Assembly (NCBI RefSeq): GCF_000621565.1
Contig: NZ_JHXZ01000009.1
Coordinates: 186,001-250,000 of the forward strand
DNA from: Butyrivibrio sp. LB2008
Lineage (GTDB): Bacteria; Bacillota; Clostridia; Lachnospirales; Lachnospiraceae
Reading direction: 5' to 3'
DNA: 64,000 nt
In this document: piece after piece, positions 42,164 to 51,312 of the stretch
Numbering within the stretch: the first letter of the stretch is position 1
How the letters are laid out: the number at the start of each line of letters is the position of its first letter
Position numbers and translations under genes: made by a program
Notes under the pieces: model-generated
Databases searched by the model: none
Told to the model about the DNA's origin: nothing
The model's input: the letters and a program-made list of their open reading frames with translations, nothing else

Positions 42164-43723
42164 ATGGAGGAGACAAAAGTGGCAGATAACAGCGAATATG
42201 CTATTGAGATGCTAGGCATAACAAAACGTTTCCCGGGTATTATCGCTAATGACAACGTTACTATTCAGCTTAAAAAAGGCGAGATACATGCTCTTTTGGG
42301 TGAAAACGGAGCCGGTAAATCTACGCTTATGAGTGTGCTTTTTGGCTTGTATCAGGCTGAAGAAGGCGTGATTAAAAAAGATGGAAAGGAAGTGCAGATA
42401 AACAATCCCAATGATGCCAACGATCTTGGTATAGGAATGGTTCATCAGCACTTTAAACTTGTTCAGTGTTTTTCTGTTCTTGATAATATCATTCTCGGTG
42501 TTGAGACGGTTAAGAACGGCTTATTACAGAAGGATGTTGCAAGAAAGAAGATAACTGAGCTTTCAGAAAAGTACGGACTTAAAGTAGATCCCGATGCAAA
42601 GATTGAGGATATTACTGTTGGTATGCAGCAGAGAACGGAAATCCTCAAGATGCTTTACAGAGATAATGAGATACTTATCTTTGATGAGCCTACTGCGGTC
42701 CTTACACCCGCAGAGATTGATGAGCTTATGCAGATTATGAAGAATCTGGCAAAAGAGGGCAAGTCAATTCTCTTTATTTCTCATAAGCTTGCCGAGATTA
42801 TGTCTGTTGCAGACAGATGCAGCGTTTTGAGAAGAGGAAAATACATCGGTACTGTTAATATTTCAGAGACCAATCAGGAAGAGCTTTCCAGAATGATGAT
42901 CGGTCGTGATGTACAGCTTGTTGCTACCAAGGAAGACAAGACTCCCGGCAATGTTATTCTCCATGTCGAGAACATGACTGTCCCTTCCAAGCTTCATCAC
43001 AATAATGCTGTTAAAAACGTTTCTTTTGATGTCAGAGAAGGTGAGATCGTTTGTATCGCCGGAATCGATGGAAACGGTCAGACTGAGCTTGTTTACGGAC
43101 TTTCGGGACTTGAGAATATCACATCCGGTAAGATTGAGCTTTCGGGAAAAGATATTACTCATGCTTCTATCAGAGAGCGTTCTACAAGCGGAATGAGCCA
43201 TATTCCGGAAGACAGACACAAACATGGTCTTGTTCTGGATTATTCTCTTGCATATAATCTTGTTCTCCAGAGATATTTTGAGCCTGAATTCAGTTCAAAG
43301 GCAGGCTTCCTCAAGAAGGGCGAGATCAAAAAGTATGCCGACAAGCTTATAGAGCAGTATGATATTCGTTCAAGCCAGGGTGCCGATACGATATCAAGAA
43401 GTATGTCCGGCGGTAACCAGCAGAAGGCTATAATTGCCAGAGAGATTGACAAGGATCCCAATCTGCTTATTGCGGTTCAGCCCACAAGAGGTTTGGATGT
43501 AGGTGCTATCGAATATATTCACAGACAGCTTATTGCACGCAGAGATGAAGGCCATGCGGTTCTTCTTGTTTCGCTTGAGCTTGAAGAAGTTATGAGCATT
43601 TCAGACAGAATACTTGTTATGTATGAAGGTGAGCTTGTGGGTGAGTTTGATCCTAAGACGACCACTCCCGAGGAACTCGGGCTTTACATGGCAGGAGCTA
43701 AGAGAAAGGAGGTAGGTGCATAA
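42164..43723 (+). CDS. nucleoside ABC transporter, tandem ATPase subunit
   Basis: 519 residues with two ABC ATPase domains, like NupA/YufO. First half: LLGENGAGKSTLMSVLFG and LIFDEPTAVLT; second half: CIAGIDGNGQTELVYGLSG, SMSGGNQQKAIIARE, and the degenerate AVQPTRGLDVGA in place of DEPT. That asymmetry is usual for this family. The ATG at 42164 has its ribosome site 12 bases away; a GTG at 42179 has GGAGGAG six bases before it and may be the true start. The stop overlaps the next ATG (TAATG). Confidence 0.93.
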   Translation: MEETKVADNSEYAIEMLGITKRFPGIIANDNVTIQLKKGEIHALLGENGAGKSTLMSVLFGLYQAEEGVIKKDGKEVQINNPNDANDLGIGMVHQHFKLVQCFSVLDNIILGVETVKNGLLQKDVARKKITELSEKYGLKVDPDAKIEDITVGMQQRTEILKMLYRDNEILIFDEPTAVLTPAEIDELMQIMKNLAKEGKSILFISHKLAEIMSVADRCSVLRRGKYIGTVNISETNQEELSRMMIGRDVQLVATKEDKTPGNVILHVENMTVPSKLHHNNAVKNVSFDVREGEIVCIAGIDGNGQTELVYGLSGLENITSGKIELSGKDITHASIRERSTSGMSHIPEDRHKHGLVLDYSLAYNLVLQRYFEPEFSSKAGFLKKGEIKKYADKLIEQYDIRSSQGADTISRSMSGGNQQKAIIAREIDKDPNLLIAVQPTRGLDVGAIEYIHRQLIARRDEGHAVLLVSLELEEVMSISDRILVMYEGELVGEFDPKTTTPEELGLYMAGAKRKEVGA

Positions 43724-44859
43724 TGTCAGCACAGGTGAACAAAACAATGGCAGAAAAAGAAAGCATTTTGGCTAAGCCTGCTGTTCAATCAATAATTGCA
43801 TCACTTCTTTGTATAGTAGTAGGTCTGTTTATCGGTTATATAGCACTTCTTTTGATCAATGCGGAAGGTGCTACGGAAGCTATTATTACTATCATCAAGA
43901 ACTATTTCACATATCCGTCAAAAGCGGCAGCGCTTAAGTATTGCGGAAATACATTGGTTAAGGCAGCACCTCTTCTTATGTGTGCTCTTTCGATTCAGTT
44001 CTGTTATCAGGCCGGCCTTTTCAATATTGGTGCGGCAGGACAGTATGTTGCCGGCGCGGGAGCTTCACTTTTCTGCGCACTTAAGCTTGGTATGCCCTGG
44101 TATTTATGCCTTGTTGCAGCTCTTATCGCTGGAGGTCTCTTCGGTGTTGCTGTAGGTTTCCTTAAGGCATATCTCAATGTTAATGAGGTTATTTCAGGAA
44201 TCATGCTTAACTGGATCGGACTTTATACAGTGAACATGATCCTTAGCAGTGTAAAAGAGTCTGCGAGCCCTTATACGGTTTCACTTGAGAAGACCAACGC
44301 GGCTGCTGTTTTGCCTTCGCTCGGACTTCAGAAGCTCTTTTCAAACAATAAGTATGTTACTATAGCTATTCCGCTTGCTGTTATTATTGCAATCCTTATA
44401 AAGGTTGTTCTTTCAATGACTGTTTTCGGTTATGAGATCAAGGCTACCGGAATTGCCAAGGATGCCGCAAAATACAGCGGTATGAAAGAGAAGAGAAATA
44501 TAATTTTGACACTTTTTATCGGTGGCGCACTTGCGGGAATCGGTGCAGCATTCCTTTTCCTTACAGGATACGAGCAGTGGTCTGTAACACAGTCATCTGT
44601 TCCCGGAATGGGCTTTAACGGTATCGCAGCTACGTTCCTTGGAGGACTCGATCCTATAGGAACAATTTTTGCTTCGTACTTTATCCAGCACATCACAAGT
44701 GGAGGATCTTATCTTGATAAGAATGTATATCCTTCACAGATTTCTGATTTTATATCAGCAATCATCATTTATCTCTGCGGTTTTGTACTTTTCTTTAAGT
44801 TCTTCCTGAACAGCAGGATAAAAAATAAAAAGAATAATGCAGAAGGAGGTAACAAATAA
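43723..44859 (+). CDS. nucleoside ABC transporter permease
   Basis: 378 residues with about ten membrane helices, BPD_transp_2 family (NupP/YufP-like). The start overlaps the ATPase stop. Family marks: FNIGAAGQYVAGAGASLFCAL and LNVNEVISGIMLNW, and GFNGIAATFLGGLDP near the C-terminus. With the following permease it forms the channel of the nucleoside importer. Confidence 0.92.
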   Translation: MSAQVNKTMAEKESILAKPAVQSIIASLLCIVVGLFIGYIALLLINAEGATEAIITIIKNYFTYPSKAAALKYCGNTLVKAAPLLMCALSIQFCYQAGLFNIGAAGQYVAGAGASLFCALKLGMPWYLCLVAALIAGGLFGVAVGFLKAYLNVNEVISGIMLNWIGLYTVNMILSSVKESASPYTVSLEKTNAAAVLPSLGLQKLFSNNKYVTIAIPLAVIIAILIKVVLSMTVFGYEIKATGIAKDAAKYSGMKEKRNIILTLFIGGALAGIGAAFLFLTGYEQWSVTQSSVPGMGFNGIAATFLGGLDPIGTIFASYFIQHITSGGSYLDKNVYPSQISDFISAIIIYLCGFVLFFKFFLNSRIKNKKNNAEGGNK

Positions 44860-45800
44860 TGGTATTACTTCTTCAATATACACTTTTGTTTGCCTCGGTT
44901 TTGATACTCGTAGCTCTCGGTGGATGTTTTTCTGAACATTCAGGTGTTATAAACCTTGGGCTTGAAGGAATCATGGTTATGGGAGCACTTGGAGGAGCGC
45001 TTACACTTAAGTACATCAATTCATCGCTTCCTTCATTACTTATTGTTCTTGCTGTACTTGTTGTTTCAATAGTTTGCGGTGTTGTTTATTCGATGCTTCT
45101 TGCATTTGCCTGCATCAATTTTAAAGCTGATCAGACTCTTGTAGGAACAGCGCTTAACCTGCTTGCTGCAGCTGCTGCAACTGTTATTGCAAAGACAATC
45201 AATATTGCCGAAGATCCCAATAATGTTTCTTCGACCGTTCAGTATGTTGCCGCAAAGAAAGCACTTGTTGTCAATATCGGAAAGTTCCAGTTTAACTGGT
45301 TCATGCTTGTAGCTTTTATAGCACTTGTATGTGCATATGTAGTTCTTTATAAGACAAGATTCGGTCTCAGACTTATGGCTTGCGGTGAGCATCCTCAGGC
45401 TGCTGACAGTGTGGGTATCAATGTTTATAAGATGCGCTGGGCAGGTGTTCTTATTTCAGGAATGCTTGCTGGTGTCGGCGGAATCGTTTATATTACAGCC
45501 GGCGTAAGTGAGTGGAAGTTTGAGAACGGAGTTGCAGGTTTTGGTTTCCTTGCTCTTGCAGTTATGATCTTCGGTCAGTGGAAGCCTATTAATATCGGAC
45601 TTGCAGCATTGCTGTTCGGATTTTTCAGAGCACTTTCCAATGTATATTCAGGCTTTGATTTCCTTGCGGCACTCAATATACCCGGATCTGTATACAACAT
45701 GATGCCATATATTATTTCACTTATTGTTCTTGCATTTACATCAGCTAATTCTCGTGCACCTAAGGCAGAGGGTATTCCTTACGATAAGGGCTCGAGATAA
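44859..45800 (+). CDS. nucleoside ABC transporter permease
   Basis: 313 residues, about nine helices, the second BPD_transp_2 permease (NupQ/YufQ-like). Motifs: GGCFSEHSGVINLGLEGIMV at the N-terminus and GACGEHPQAADSVGIN-type ACGEHPQAADSVGI in the cytosolic loop. Coupled to the previous gene through TAATG, with ribosome site GGAGGTAA inside it. Followed 15 bases later by cytidine deaminase. Confidence 0.92.
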   Translation: MVLLLQYTLLFASVLILVALGGCFSEHSGVINLGLEGIMVMGALGGALTLKYINSSLPSLLIVLAVLVVSIVCGVVYSMLLAFACINFKADQTLVGTALNLLAAAAATVIAKTINIAEDPNNVSSTVQYVAAKKALVVNIGKFQFNWFMLVAFIALVCAYVVLYKTRFGLRLMACGEHPQAADSVGINVYKMRWAGVLISGMLAGVGGIVYITAGVSEWKFENGVAGFGFLALAVMIFGQWKPINIGLAALLFGFFRALSNVYSGFDFLAALNIPGSVYNMMPYIISLIVLAFTSANSRAPKAEGIPYDKGSR

Positions 45801-45815
45801 TAGGATGAACTGTTT

Positions 45816-46238
45816 ATGGATGAGAAGATTATAAAAGATTTGATTTCCAAGGCGGCGGGAATGAGGAAGATTTCATATACTCCTTACTCCAAGTTTAATG
45901 TCGGAGCGGCATTGCTTGCCAAGAACGGAAAAGTATATACGGGATGTAATATAGAAAATGCCTCGTATACACCAACTATATGCGCTGAGAGAACGGCATT
46001 TTTCAAGGCTGTCAGCGAAAACGTCAGAGAATTTACAGCTATAGTCATCATGGGTGGTCATGCTGATTCGGACGAACTTGAGTATTGCTTTCCTTGTGGC
46101 GTTTGCAGACAGGTTATGAGTGAATTCTGCGACGATGATTTCAATATAATAATCGCAAAATCAGAGGATGACTACAAAGTATATACTTTACCCGAGATTT
46201 TGCCCGAAAGATTCGGGCCTAAAGATCTTTTTGGTTGA
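45816..46238 (+). CDS. cdd: cytidine deaminase
   Basis: 140 residues. Converts cytidine/deoxycytidine to uridine/deoxyuridine. Zinc site: Cys and Glu in CAERTAFFKAV and the pair in PCGVCRQVM; substrate-binding FNVGAAL and GCNIENASY. Completes the cluster: imported cytidine is deaminated, and uridine is split by uridine phosphorylase. The stop overlaps the -35 of the rplS promoter. Confidence 0.96.
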   Translation: MDEKIIKDLISKAAGMRKISYTPYSKFNVGAALLAKNGKVYTGCNIENASYTPTICAERTAFFKAVSENVREFTAIVIMGGHADSDELEYCFPCGVCRQVMSEFCDDDFNIIIAKSEDDYKVYTLPEILPERFGPKDLFG

Positions 46239-46264
46239 CTTTTTCGATGATTTCATGTTATTAT
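46235..46264 (+). promoter_or_regulatory. promoter of rplS
   Basis: TTGACT (46235-46240), 18-base spacer, TATTAT (46259-46264) with an upstream TG (extended -10). It begins in the cdd stop codon and makes rplS independent of the nucleoside cluster. Confidence 0.75.
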
Positions 46265-46270
46265 ATTCTG

Positions 46271-46340
46271 CGTTATGAAAATCAGACGGTCCTCTGTTAC
46301 TATGCTATTTTGTATTAAGAACGTCCATTTGATAGGAGAA
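46271..46340 (+). promoter_or_regulatory. rplS leader, possible L19 autoregulatory element
   Basis: The leader holds a hairpin CAGA-CGGTCC-TCTG near 46284-46297 and a later GAACGTCC that can pair in part with GACGGTCC. Firmicutes L19 genes often carry a short structured leader that binds L19; the match is by position and a remembered core only. Confidence 0.4.
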
Positions 46341-46345
46341 AAGAT

Positions 46346-46696
46346 ATGAGTACAATTATCGAAGAGCTCGAGAAAGAGCAGCTGAATGCCAATGCGCCTC
46401 AGTTCCACACAGGTGATACTGTAAGAGTACACGCTAAGATTAAGGAAGGAAACCGTGAAAGAGTTCAGGTTTTCGAAGGAACTGTTAAGAAGATCCAGGG
46501 CGGAAGCAATCGTACAACATTCACAGTAAGAAAAGAGTCTTACGGTGTTGGTGTTGAGAAGACATGGCCCCTTCACTCACCTATCGTTGAGAAGGTAGAG
46601 GTTGTTAGAAGAGGTAAGGTTAGAAGAGCTAAGCTTAACTACCTTAAGGGTCTTACAGGTAAGAAGGCTAAGGTTAAGGAACTTGTTACCAGATAA
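46346..46696 (+). CDS. rplS: 50S ribosomal protein L19
   Basis: 116 residues with the L19 signatures [20 protein letters not shown] and [12 protein letters not shown], ending in a basic tail. ATAGGAGAAAAG is the ribosome site. Normally found right after trmD; here it follows the nucleoside cluster and has its own promoter and terminator. Confidence 0.99.
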   Translation: MSTIIEELEKEQLNANAPQFHTGDTVRVHAKIKEGNRERVQVFEGTVKKIQGGSNRTTFTVRKESYGVGVEKTWPLHSPIVEKVEVVRRGKVRRAKLNYLKGLTGKKAKVKELVTR

Positions 46697-46705
46697 TTTG
46701 TTAGG

Positions 46706-46736
46706 AAAGGCAGTTACTTTAGTGGTAATTGCCTTT
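46706..46736 (+). terminator. terminator after rplS
   Basis: AAAGGCAGTTAC (46706-46717) pairs with GTAATTGCCTTT (46725-46736, one G-T pair), followed by a T-rich run. Confidence 0.9.
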
Positions 46737-46765
46737 TTCTTTTTTACGCACGATGAGGATCATAT

Positions 46766-47356
46766 ATGTTTCGAAAAAGACGAACCCTTTCTTTTTACCA
46801 GAAAAAAAGAGTTATTACTCCCAAGCTGTTAAAAGAGATATTGTCTTGGATATGTATAACATGCCTGGCTATTCTTATTGCTTTTGTAATTGTCCACTTA
46901 TATGGCACGAGAGTCGGAAATGTCGGAGATTCAATGGAGCCGACAATCGCTAACGGACAGGGAGTTCTTGTGGACAGAATCGCATTTAAGATTTTCGGCC
47001 CCAGGAAAAATGATATAATAGTTTTTTTACCGAACGGCAATACGAATTCTCATTTCTATGTTAAGCGTGTTGTGGCTGTTTCCGGTGATAAAGTACAGAT
47101 TGTTGACGGAGAACTTTATATAAACGGAAAAGTTCAGGAAGATAAGAACGGTTTATATGATAAAATGGAGGATGGAGGTATCGCGGAGAACGTGATCAAA
47201 CTCGAAAGAGGAGAATACTTTGTTCTCGGGGATAACCGAAACGGCAGTGAAGACTCCAGAAGCGCAGATATCGGAATCGTTAAAGATAATATGATCGTAG
47301 GAAAAGCATGGTATAAGATTAAGTTTAATGACAAATCCGGCGGCTTCATAAATTAA
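46766..47356 (+). CDS. lepB: signal peptidase I
   Basis: 196 residues, one N-terminal membrane helix (about 24-46), then the catalytic domain outside. Catalytic Ser56 in VGDSMEPTI and Lys100 in FYVKRVVAVSGD, with the C-terminal GDNRNGSEDSR box. Cuts signal peptides from exported proteins. A second signal peptidase gene lies at 48280, on the other side of rbgA. Confidence 0.95.
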   Translation: MFRKRRTLSFYQKKRVITPKLLKEILSWICITCLAILIAFVIVHLYGTRVGNVGDSMEPTIANGQGVLVDRIAFKIFGPRKNDIIVFLPNGNTNSHFYVKRVVAVSGDKVQIVDGELYINGKVQEDKNGLYDKMEDGGIAENVIKLERGEYFVLGDNRNGSEDSRSADIGIVKDNMIVGKAWYKIKFNDKSGGFIN

Positions 47357-47375
47357 ATAAATAAGTGGTGAATAT

Positions 47376-48248
47376 ATGAATTATCAGTGGTACCCGGGGC
47401 ATATGACAAAGGCTATAAGGATGATGCAGGAAAACATCAAACTTATTGATATTATCATAGAGCTTACAGATGCCAGAATACCTGCATCAGGAAGAAACCC
47501 CGATATAGATGATCTTGGTAAAAACAAGTACAGACTTGTTATATTGAATAAATCAGATCTTGCGGATCCTTCTGTTACCAAAAAGTGGCAGGAGTATTTC
47601 AGTGATGGCAAGACTTTCGTTATGGAGATGAACTCCAAGACGGGAAATGAAGCGTCTAAGGTAAAAGATCTCGTGCAAAAAGCATGTGCCGAGAAAATAG
47701 AGAGAGATAAGAAGCGTGGGATTGTCGGAAGACCAATCAGAGCGATGGTTGCCGGAATTCCAAATGTTGGTAAGTCGACTTTTATAAATAAACTTGCCGG
47801 AAGAGCGTCTGCCAAGACAGGAAATAAACCCGGTGTTACTAAGGGCAAGCAGTGGATCTCTCTTGGTAAGAATATGCAGCTTCTCGACACTCCGGGAATT
47901 TTGTGGCCTAAGTTTGAGGATGAGACCGTGGGTCTTCATCTTGCTCTTATAGGTTCTATGAATGATGAGAATCTTGATGTTTGCGAGCTTGCATGCGAAC
48001 TTATTAAGATCCTTGAAGTAAATTATAAGAATGCAATTCCCGACAAGTACGGTATTACGGACGAACAGGTTGAAGAGCTTGAAAATGAGCAATATGCAAC
48101 TCATTACAGCGCGATTTTATCTGCTATAGCCGTAAACAGAAAATGCTTTAAGCAGGGGGCTGAACCTGACATCAACAGAGCAGCAGCTCTTTTGCTTGAT
48201 GATTTCAGAAACGGAAAGCTTGGCAGAATATCACTTGAAAGACCGTAA
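47376..48248 (+). CDS. rbgA: ribosome biogenesis GTPase RbgA
   Basis: RbgA (YlqF) is a circularly permuted GTPase needed for late 50S assembly. 290 residues in the permuted order: G4 NKSD near 58, then G1 GIPNVGKSTFIN near 126, G3 DTPGI near 173, and a C-terminal helical domain. N-terminal QWYPGHMTKA is the family mark. GTGGTG precedes the ATG weakly. Sits between two signal peptidase genes and before rnhB. Confidence 0.97.
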   Translation: MNYQWYPGHMTKAIRMMQENIKLIDIIIELTDARIPASGRNPDIDDLGKNKYRLVILNKSDLADPSVTKKWQEYFSDGKTFVMEMNSKTGNEASKVKDLVQKACAEKIERDKKRGIVGRPIRAMVAGIPNVGKSTFINKLAGRASAKTGNKPGVTKGKQWISLGKNMQLLDTPGILWPKFEDETVGLHLALIGSMNDENLDVCELACELIKILEVNYKNAIPDKYGITDEQVEELENEQYATHYSAILSAIAVNRKCFKQGAEPDINRAAALLLDDFRNGKLGRISLERP

Positions 48249-48279
48249 CAATATTTTTTAAGGAGTGGGACTAGGGGAA

Positions 48280-48813
48280 ATGAATAAGGTATTAAAAGAA
48301 GTATTAAGTACGGCACTGTATCTTGCGGTTGTATTTATACTCACATTTTTGTTTATTACATTTGTTGCACAGAGAACTCGAGTTGTCGGACGATCTATGG
48401 AATCAACATTGCATGACGGAGACAGTCTTATTATTGAGAAGGTTTCCTACAGATTCAGTGCGCCCAAGAGATTTGATATAATCGTATTTCCATACGAGCA
48501 TGGCGAGAAAGAGTTTTTTGTTAAGAGAATCATCGGACTTCCGGGAGAGACAGTCAGAATCGATGATTATGGAAATATCTTCATTAATGGTGAGCAGCTT
48601 GATGAGGATTACGGAAATGATACTATAGAAGATCCCGGAAGAGCAATCACGGATGTTGTTTTGGGTGATGATGAATATTTTGTAATGGGTGATAACAGAA
48701 ATCACAGCATGGACAGCCGTGATGAGTCTGTCGGAAATATTCACAAGAAGGAGTTCCTTGGAAGAGTTATCTTCAGGATCTTCCCGTTTAGCAGTATCGG
48801 GGGAGTAGATTGA
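48280..48813 (+). CDS. lepB: signal peptidase I (second copy)
   Basis: 177 residues from ATG 48280 (MNKVLKEV), preceded by AGGGG; a GTG at 48265 overlaps the AAGGAG site and is less likely. One membrane helix (9-30), catalytic Ser39 in GRSMESTL, and Lys82 in FFVKRIIGLPGE; MGDNRNHSMDSR box at the end. Only about a third identical by eye to the copy at 46766, so the two are old paralogues that may differ in substrates. The stop overlaps rnhB. Confidence 0.95.
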   Translation: MNKVLKEVLSTALYLAVVFILTFLFITFVAQRTRVVGRSMESTLHDGDSLIIEKVSYRFSAPKRFDIIVFPYEHGEKEFFVKRIIGLPGETVRIDDYGNIFINGEQLDEDYGNDTIEDPGRAITDVVLGDDEYFVMGDNRNHSMDSRDESVGNIHKKEFLGRVIFRIFPFSSIGGVD

Positions 48814-49574
48814 TGCAATCCCTTAGTGAGATAAAAAGTATTTTAAATGAATCTGTTACAGCGGATGAGTTAAAGAATTTTATAGCGCAGTATGAAAGTG
48901 ATGAGAGAGCCGGAGTACGCAAGCTTGTTGAAACGGCAGGAAAACGCATTGCTTCTATAGAGAAAGAACTAGTCAGACTTAAGGAAATGCGAAAGTATGA
49001 AGATGAGAACAGACAGTTCGGGCTTCTCTGTGGAATCGATGAGGTCGGAAGGGGCCCGCTTGCGGGACCTGTATATGCTGCGGCAGTAATTCTTCCCGAG
49101 GATGTTGATATTTTATATATTAATGATTCCAAGAAATTATCCGAAAAAAAGAGAGAAGAGTTATACTCTGAAATAATGGAAAAAGCTGTAGCGGTAGGTA
49201 TAGGACATGTAACCGAAAAGAGGATAGATGAGATAAATATCTTACAGGCTACTTATGAAGCGATGACTATGGCGGTTTCGGAACTTTCAGTTAAGCCTGG
49301 AGCTCTTTTGATAGATGCCGTGCATATTCCTCAGCTTGATGAGTATAAGCAGATCTCTATTATAAAAGGAGATGCGAAGAGTGCGTCAATTGCGGCTGCA
49401 AGTATCATTGCCAAGGTTACGAGAGACAGAGTCATGAAGCAGTACGCGGAGGAATATCCTGAGTATGGCTTTGATTCGAATAAAGGCTACGGAAGCAAAG
49501 AGCATATTGATGCTATCAAAAAATACGGTCCTTGTCCCATTCATCGCAGATCTTTTATAGGGAATTTTATATGA
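48813..49574 (+). CDS. rnhB: ribonuclease HII
   Basis: RNase HII removes RNA from RNA-DNA hybrids and single ribonucleotides from DNA. 253 residues with an extra N-terminal helical region of about 70 before the catalytic core. Core: CGIDEVGRGPLAGPVYAAAV (acidic DE pair), INDSKKLSEKKRE, and DAVHIPQ-type LIDAVHIP followed by GDAKSASIAAASIIAKV. Start ATG 48813 overlaps the previous stop (TGATG) with GGGGGAG as ribosome site. Overlaps the next gene by four bases. Confidence 0.96.
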   Translation: MQSLSEIKSILNESVTADELKNFIAQYESDERAGVRKLVETAGKRIASIEKELVRLKEMRKYEDENRQFGLLCGIDEVGRGPLAGPVYAAAVILPEDVDILYINDSKKLSEKKREELYSEIMEKAVAVGIGHVTEKRIDEINILQATYEAMTMAVSELSVKPGALLIDAVHIPQLDEYKQISIIKGDAKSASIAAASIIAKVTRDRVMKQYAEEYPEYGFDSNKGYGSKEHIDAIKKYGPCPIHRRSFIGNFI

Positions 49575-51310
49575 GTGGTGTCTTAAACGTATCACAATCA
49601 AATACAACCATTACCGTTGAGGGCGTTCAGACCAAGATACAGTCTGCCGAAAGTAAAGCTTTAGAGCTTAAGGCAGGCGACAGTATTCAGGGCACTGTTG
49701 TGTCTGTTTCGGAAGAAGATGGCGCAAGATATGCCAATATCAGTCTGGGTGACAGTGTCATCCATGCCAAACTTTCCGATGAAATGGGTCTTAGACAGGG
49801 GCAGACTTTGAATTTTGCAGTGAAGTCCCTGTCTCAAAACGGTGTTTCTCTTACGCCTCTTTTTGAAAATACAGCAATTTCTTTAAGTACTGAGAAAGCA
49901 TTAAATGCTGCGGGCATAGCAATCACCAATGACAGTGTGGCTATGGTTGAAAGCATGATGAAATCGGGGCTTCCGATCAATAGGGATGCGCTCCGTGATA
50001 TGAATAATGTTGTTTCTTCTTTTCAGAATGCTTCTATTTCAACACTTGTTGAGATGAAGAGTCTTAATATTCCAATTACCGAAAATAACATTTCACAGTT
50101 TGAAAATTACAAGAATTATGAGCATCAGGTCATAAATGAAATGCAGGAGTTTGCTGATGAGCTTCCGCAGGCGTTTAATGCACTTGCGGCGGAGGGAAAG
50201 ACAGATCAGGCATTTTCTCTTTACAAGGGAGTTATTGACGAATTTGTTTCGGCGGGATCTCCTGATGCGGCTGCTGTGGAAGAGGGTACATTAAATGAGG
50301 CTGTAGTTTCTGATAAGGCGGCTCACGGCGGTGGCGGTTTAGAAGTCTCAGGGGCATTGCAAGATGATGATGAAAACGCAGTAAACAAAGCTTTTGACAA
50401 TAATCTTCAGGGAACAGCTGAAAAAACTGTTGCAGACAAAGATGCTGATGGGCAGATAGCGAGTGAAGTCCTAAAAGATCCTTCAAAGGCGGAGTTTGCC
50501 GATAAAATGAAAGCACTAAATATTTCTCCCGAAGTGACGGAGAAGTATATATTAGCAGCGTCAAAGGAAGACAGCGGTGCTAAGTTTGACGGAAAAGATC
50601 TGCTGAAAGAACTTTCGCTAATGCTGTCTGATACCGAGAATATGTCTGATGAGACGAAGAATTTATTAAAGGATCTTTTTTCACATAAAGAGTTTGGGAA
50701 GATATTAAAGAATGGCGTTTTTGATGAGTGGCTTCTTAAGCCCGGTGATGTTGAAAAGAAGGATAATGTAACTGCGCTTTATCAAAGACTCGGAAGTCAG
50801 CTTAAGAGCATGGCAGATACCATAAATAATACGCTCGGTGCAGACTCAAAGCTTGGGAATACCGTCAATAATATGCAGAACAATCTTGATTTTATGAATC
50901 AGCTTAATCAGATTTTTCAGTATGTTCAGCTTCCGCTTCAGATGAGCGGCCAGGAAGCTCACGGCGATCTGTATGTTTATAGAAACAAGAATAAAAGAAT
51001 AAGCGAAGATGGCTCTGTAAGCGCTGTTCTTCATCTTGATATGGATAATCTGGGACCTGTTGACGTGTTTGTTAAGATGAAGGAAAATAAGGTTTCCACT
51101 AACTTTTATGTTATGGACGATGAAATATTAGATCTTATAAATGACAATATACATATCCTGAACGAAAGGCTTGAAAAGCGCGGATATACCATGCAAGCCA
51201 GGATGATGCTGCATGATGATAAAGATGAAGGCGATTTGGCTGTGGATGAGATGTTTGATATTAATAAGATGTCTGTGATCTCTACAGCTTCATTTGATGC
51301 GAGGGCATAG
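49571..51310 (+). CDS. FliK-like hook-length control family protein (YlqG type)
   Basis: About 579 residues from ATG 49571 (MSGVLNVSQSN), overlapping the rnhB stop. N-terminal 100 residues form a small beta domain; the middle (200-330) is low-complexity, Ala/Asp/Glu-rich; the C-terminal 130 residues resemble the Flg_hook domain of FliK (VSAVLHLDMDNLGPVDVFV, then DLINDNIHILNERLEKRGY). In Bacillus subtilis rnhB is also followed by a FliK-like gene (ylqG) and an FlhB-tail gene (ylqH), so the pair is conserved by position. No other flagellar gene is present here. Confidence 0.8.
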   Translation: MSGVLNVSQSNTTITVEGVQTKIQSAESKALELKAGDSIQGTVVSVSEEDGARYANISLGDSVIHAKLSDEMGLRQGQTLNFAVKSLSQNGVSLTPLFENTAISLSTEKALNAAGIAITNDSVAMVESMMKSGLPINRDALRDMNNVVSSFQNASISTLVEMKSLNIPITENNISQFENYKNYEHQVINEMQEFADELPQAFNALAAEGKTDQAFSLYKGVIDEFVSAGSPDAAAVEEGTLNEAVVSDKAAHGGGGLEVSGALQDDDENAVNKAFDNNLQGTAEKTVADKDADGQIASEVLKDPSKAEFADKMKALNISPEVTEKYILAASKEDSGAKFDGKDLLKELSLMLSDTENMSDETKNLLKDLFSHKEFGKILKNGVFDEWLLKPGDVEKKDNVTALYQRLGSQLKSMADTINNTLGADSKLGNTVNNMQNNLDFMNQLNQIFQYVQLPLQMSGQEAHGDLYVYRNKNKRISEDGSVSAVLHLDMDNLGPVDVFVKMKENKVSTNFYVMDDEILDLINDNIHILNERLEKRGYTMQARMMLHDDKDEGDLAVDEMFDINKMSVISTASFDARA

Positions 51311-51312
51311 CG

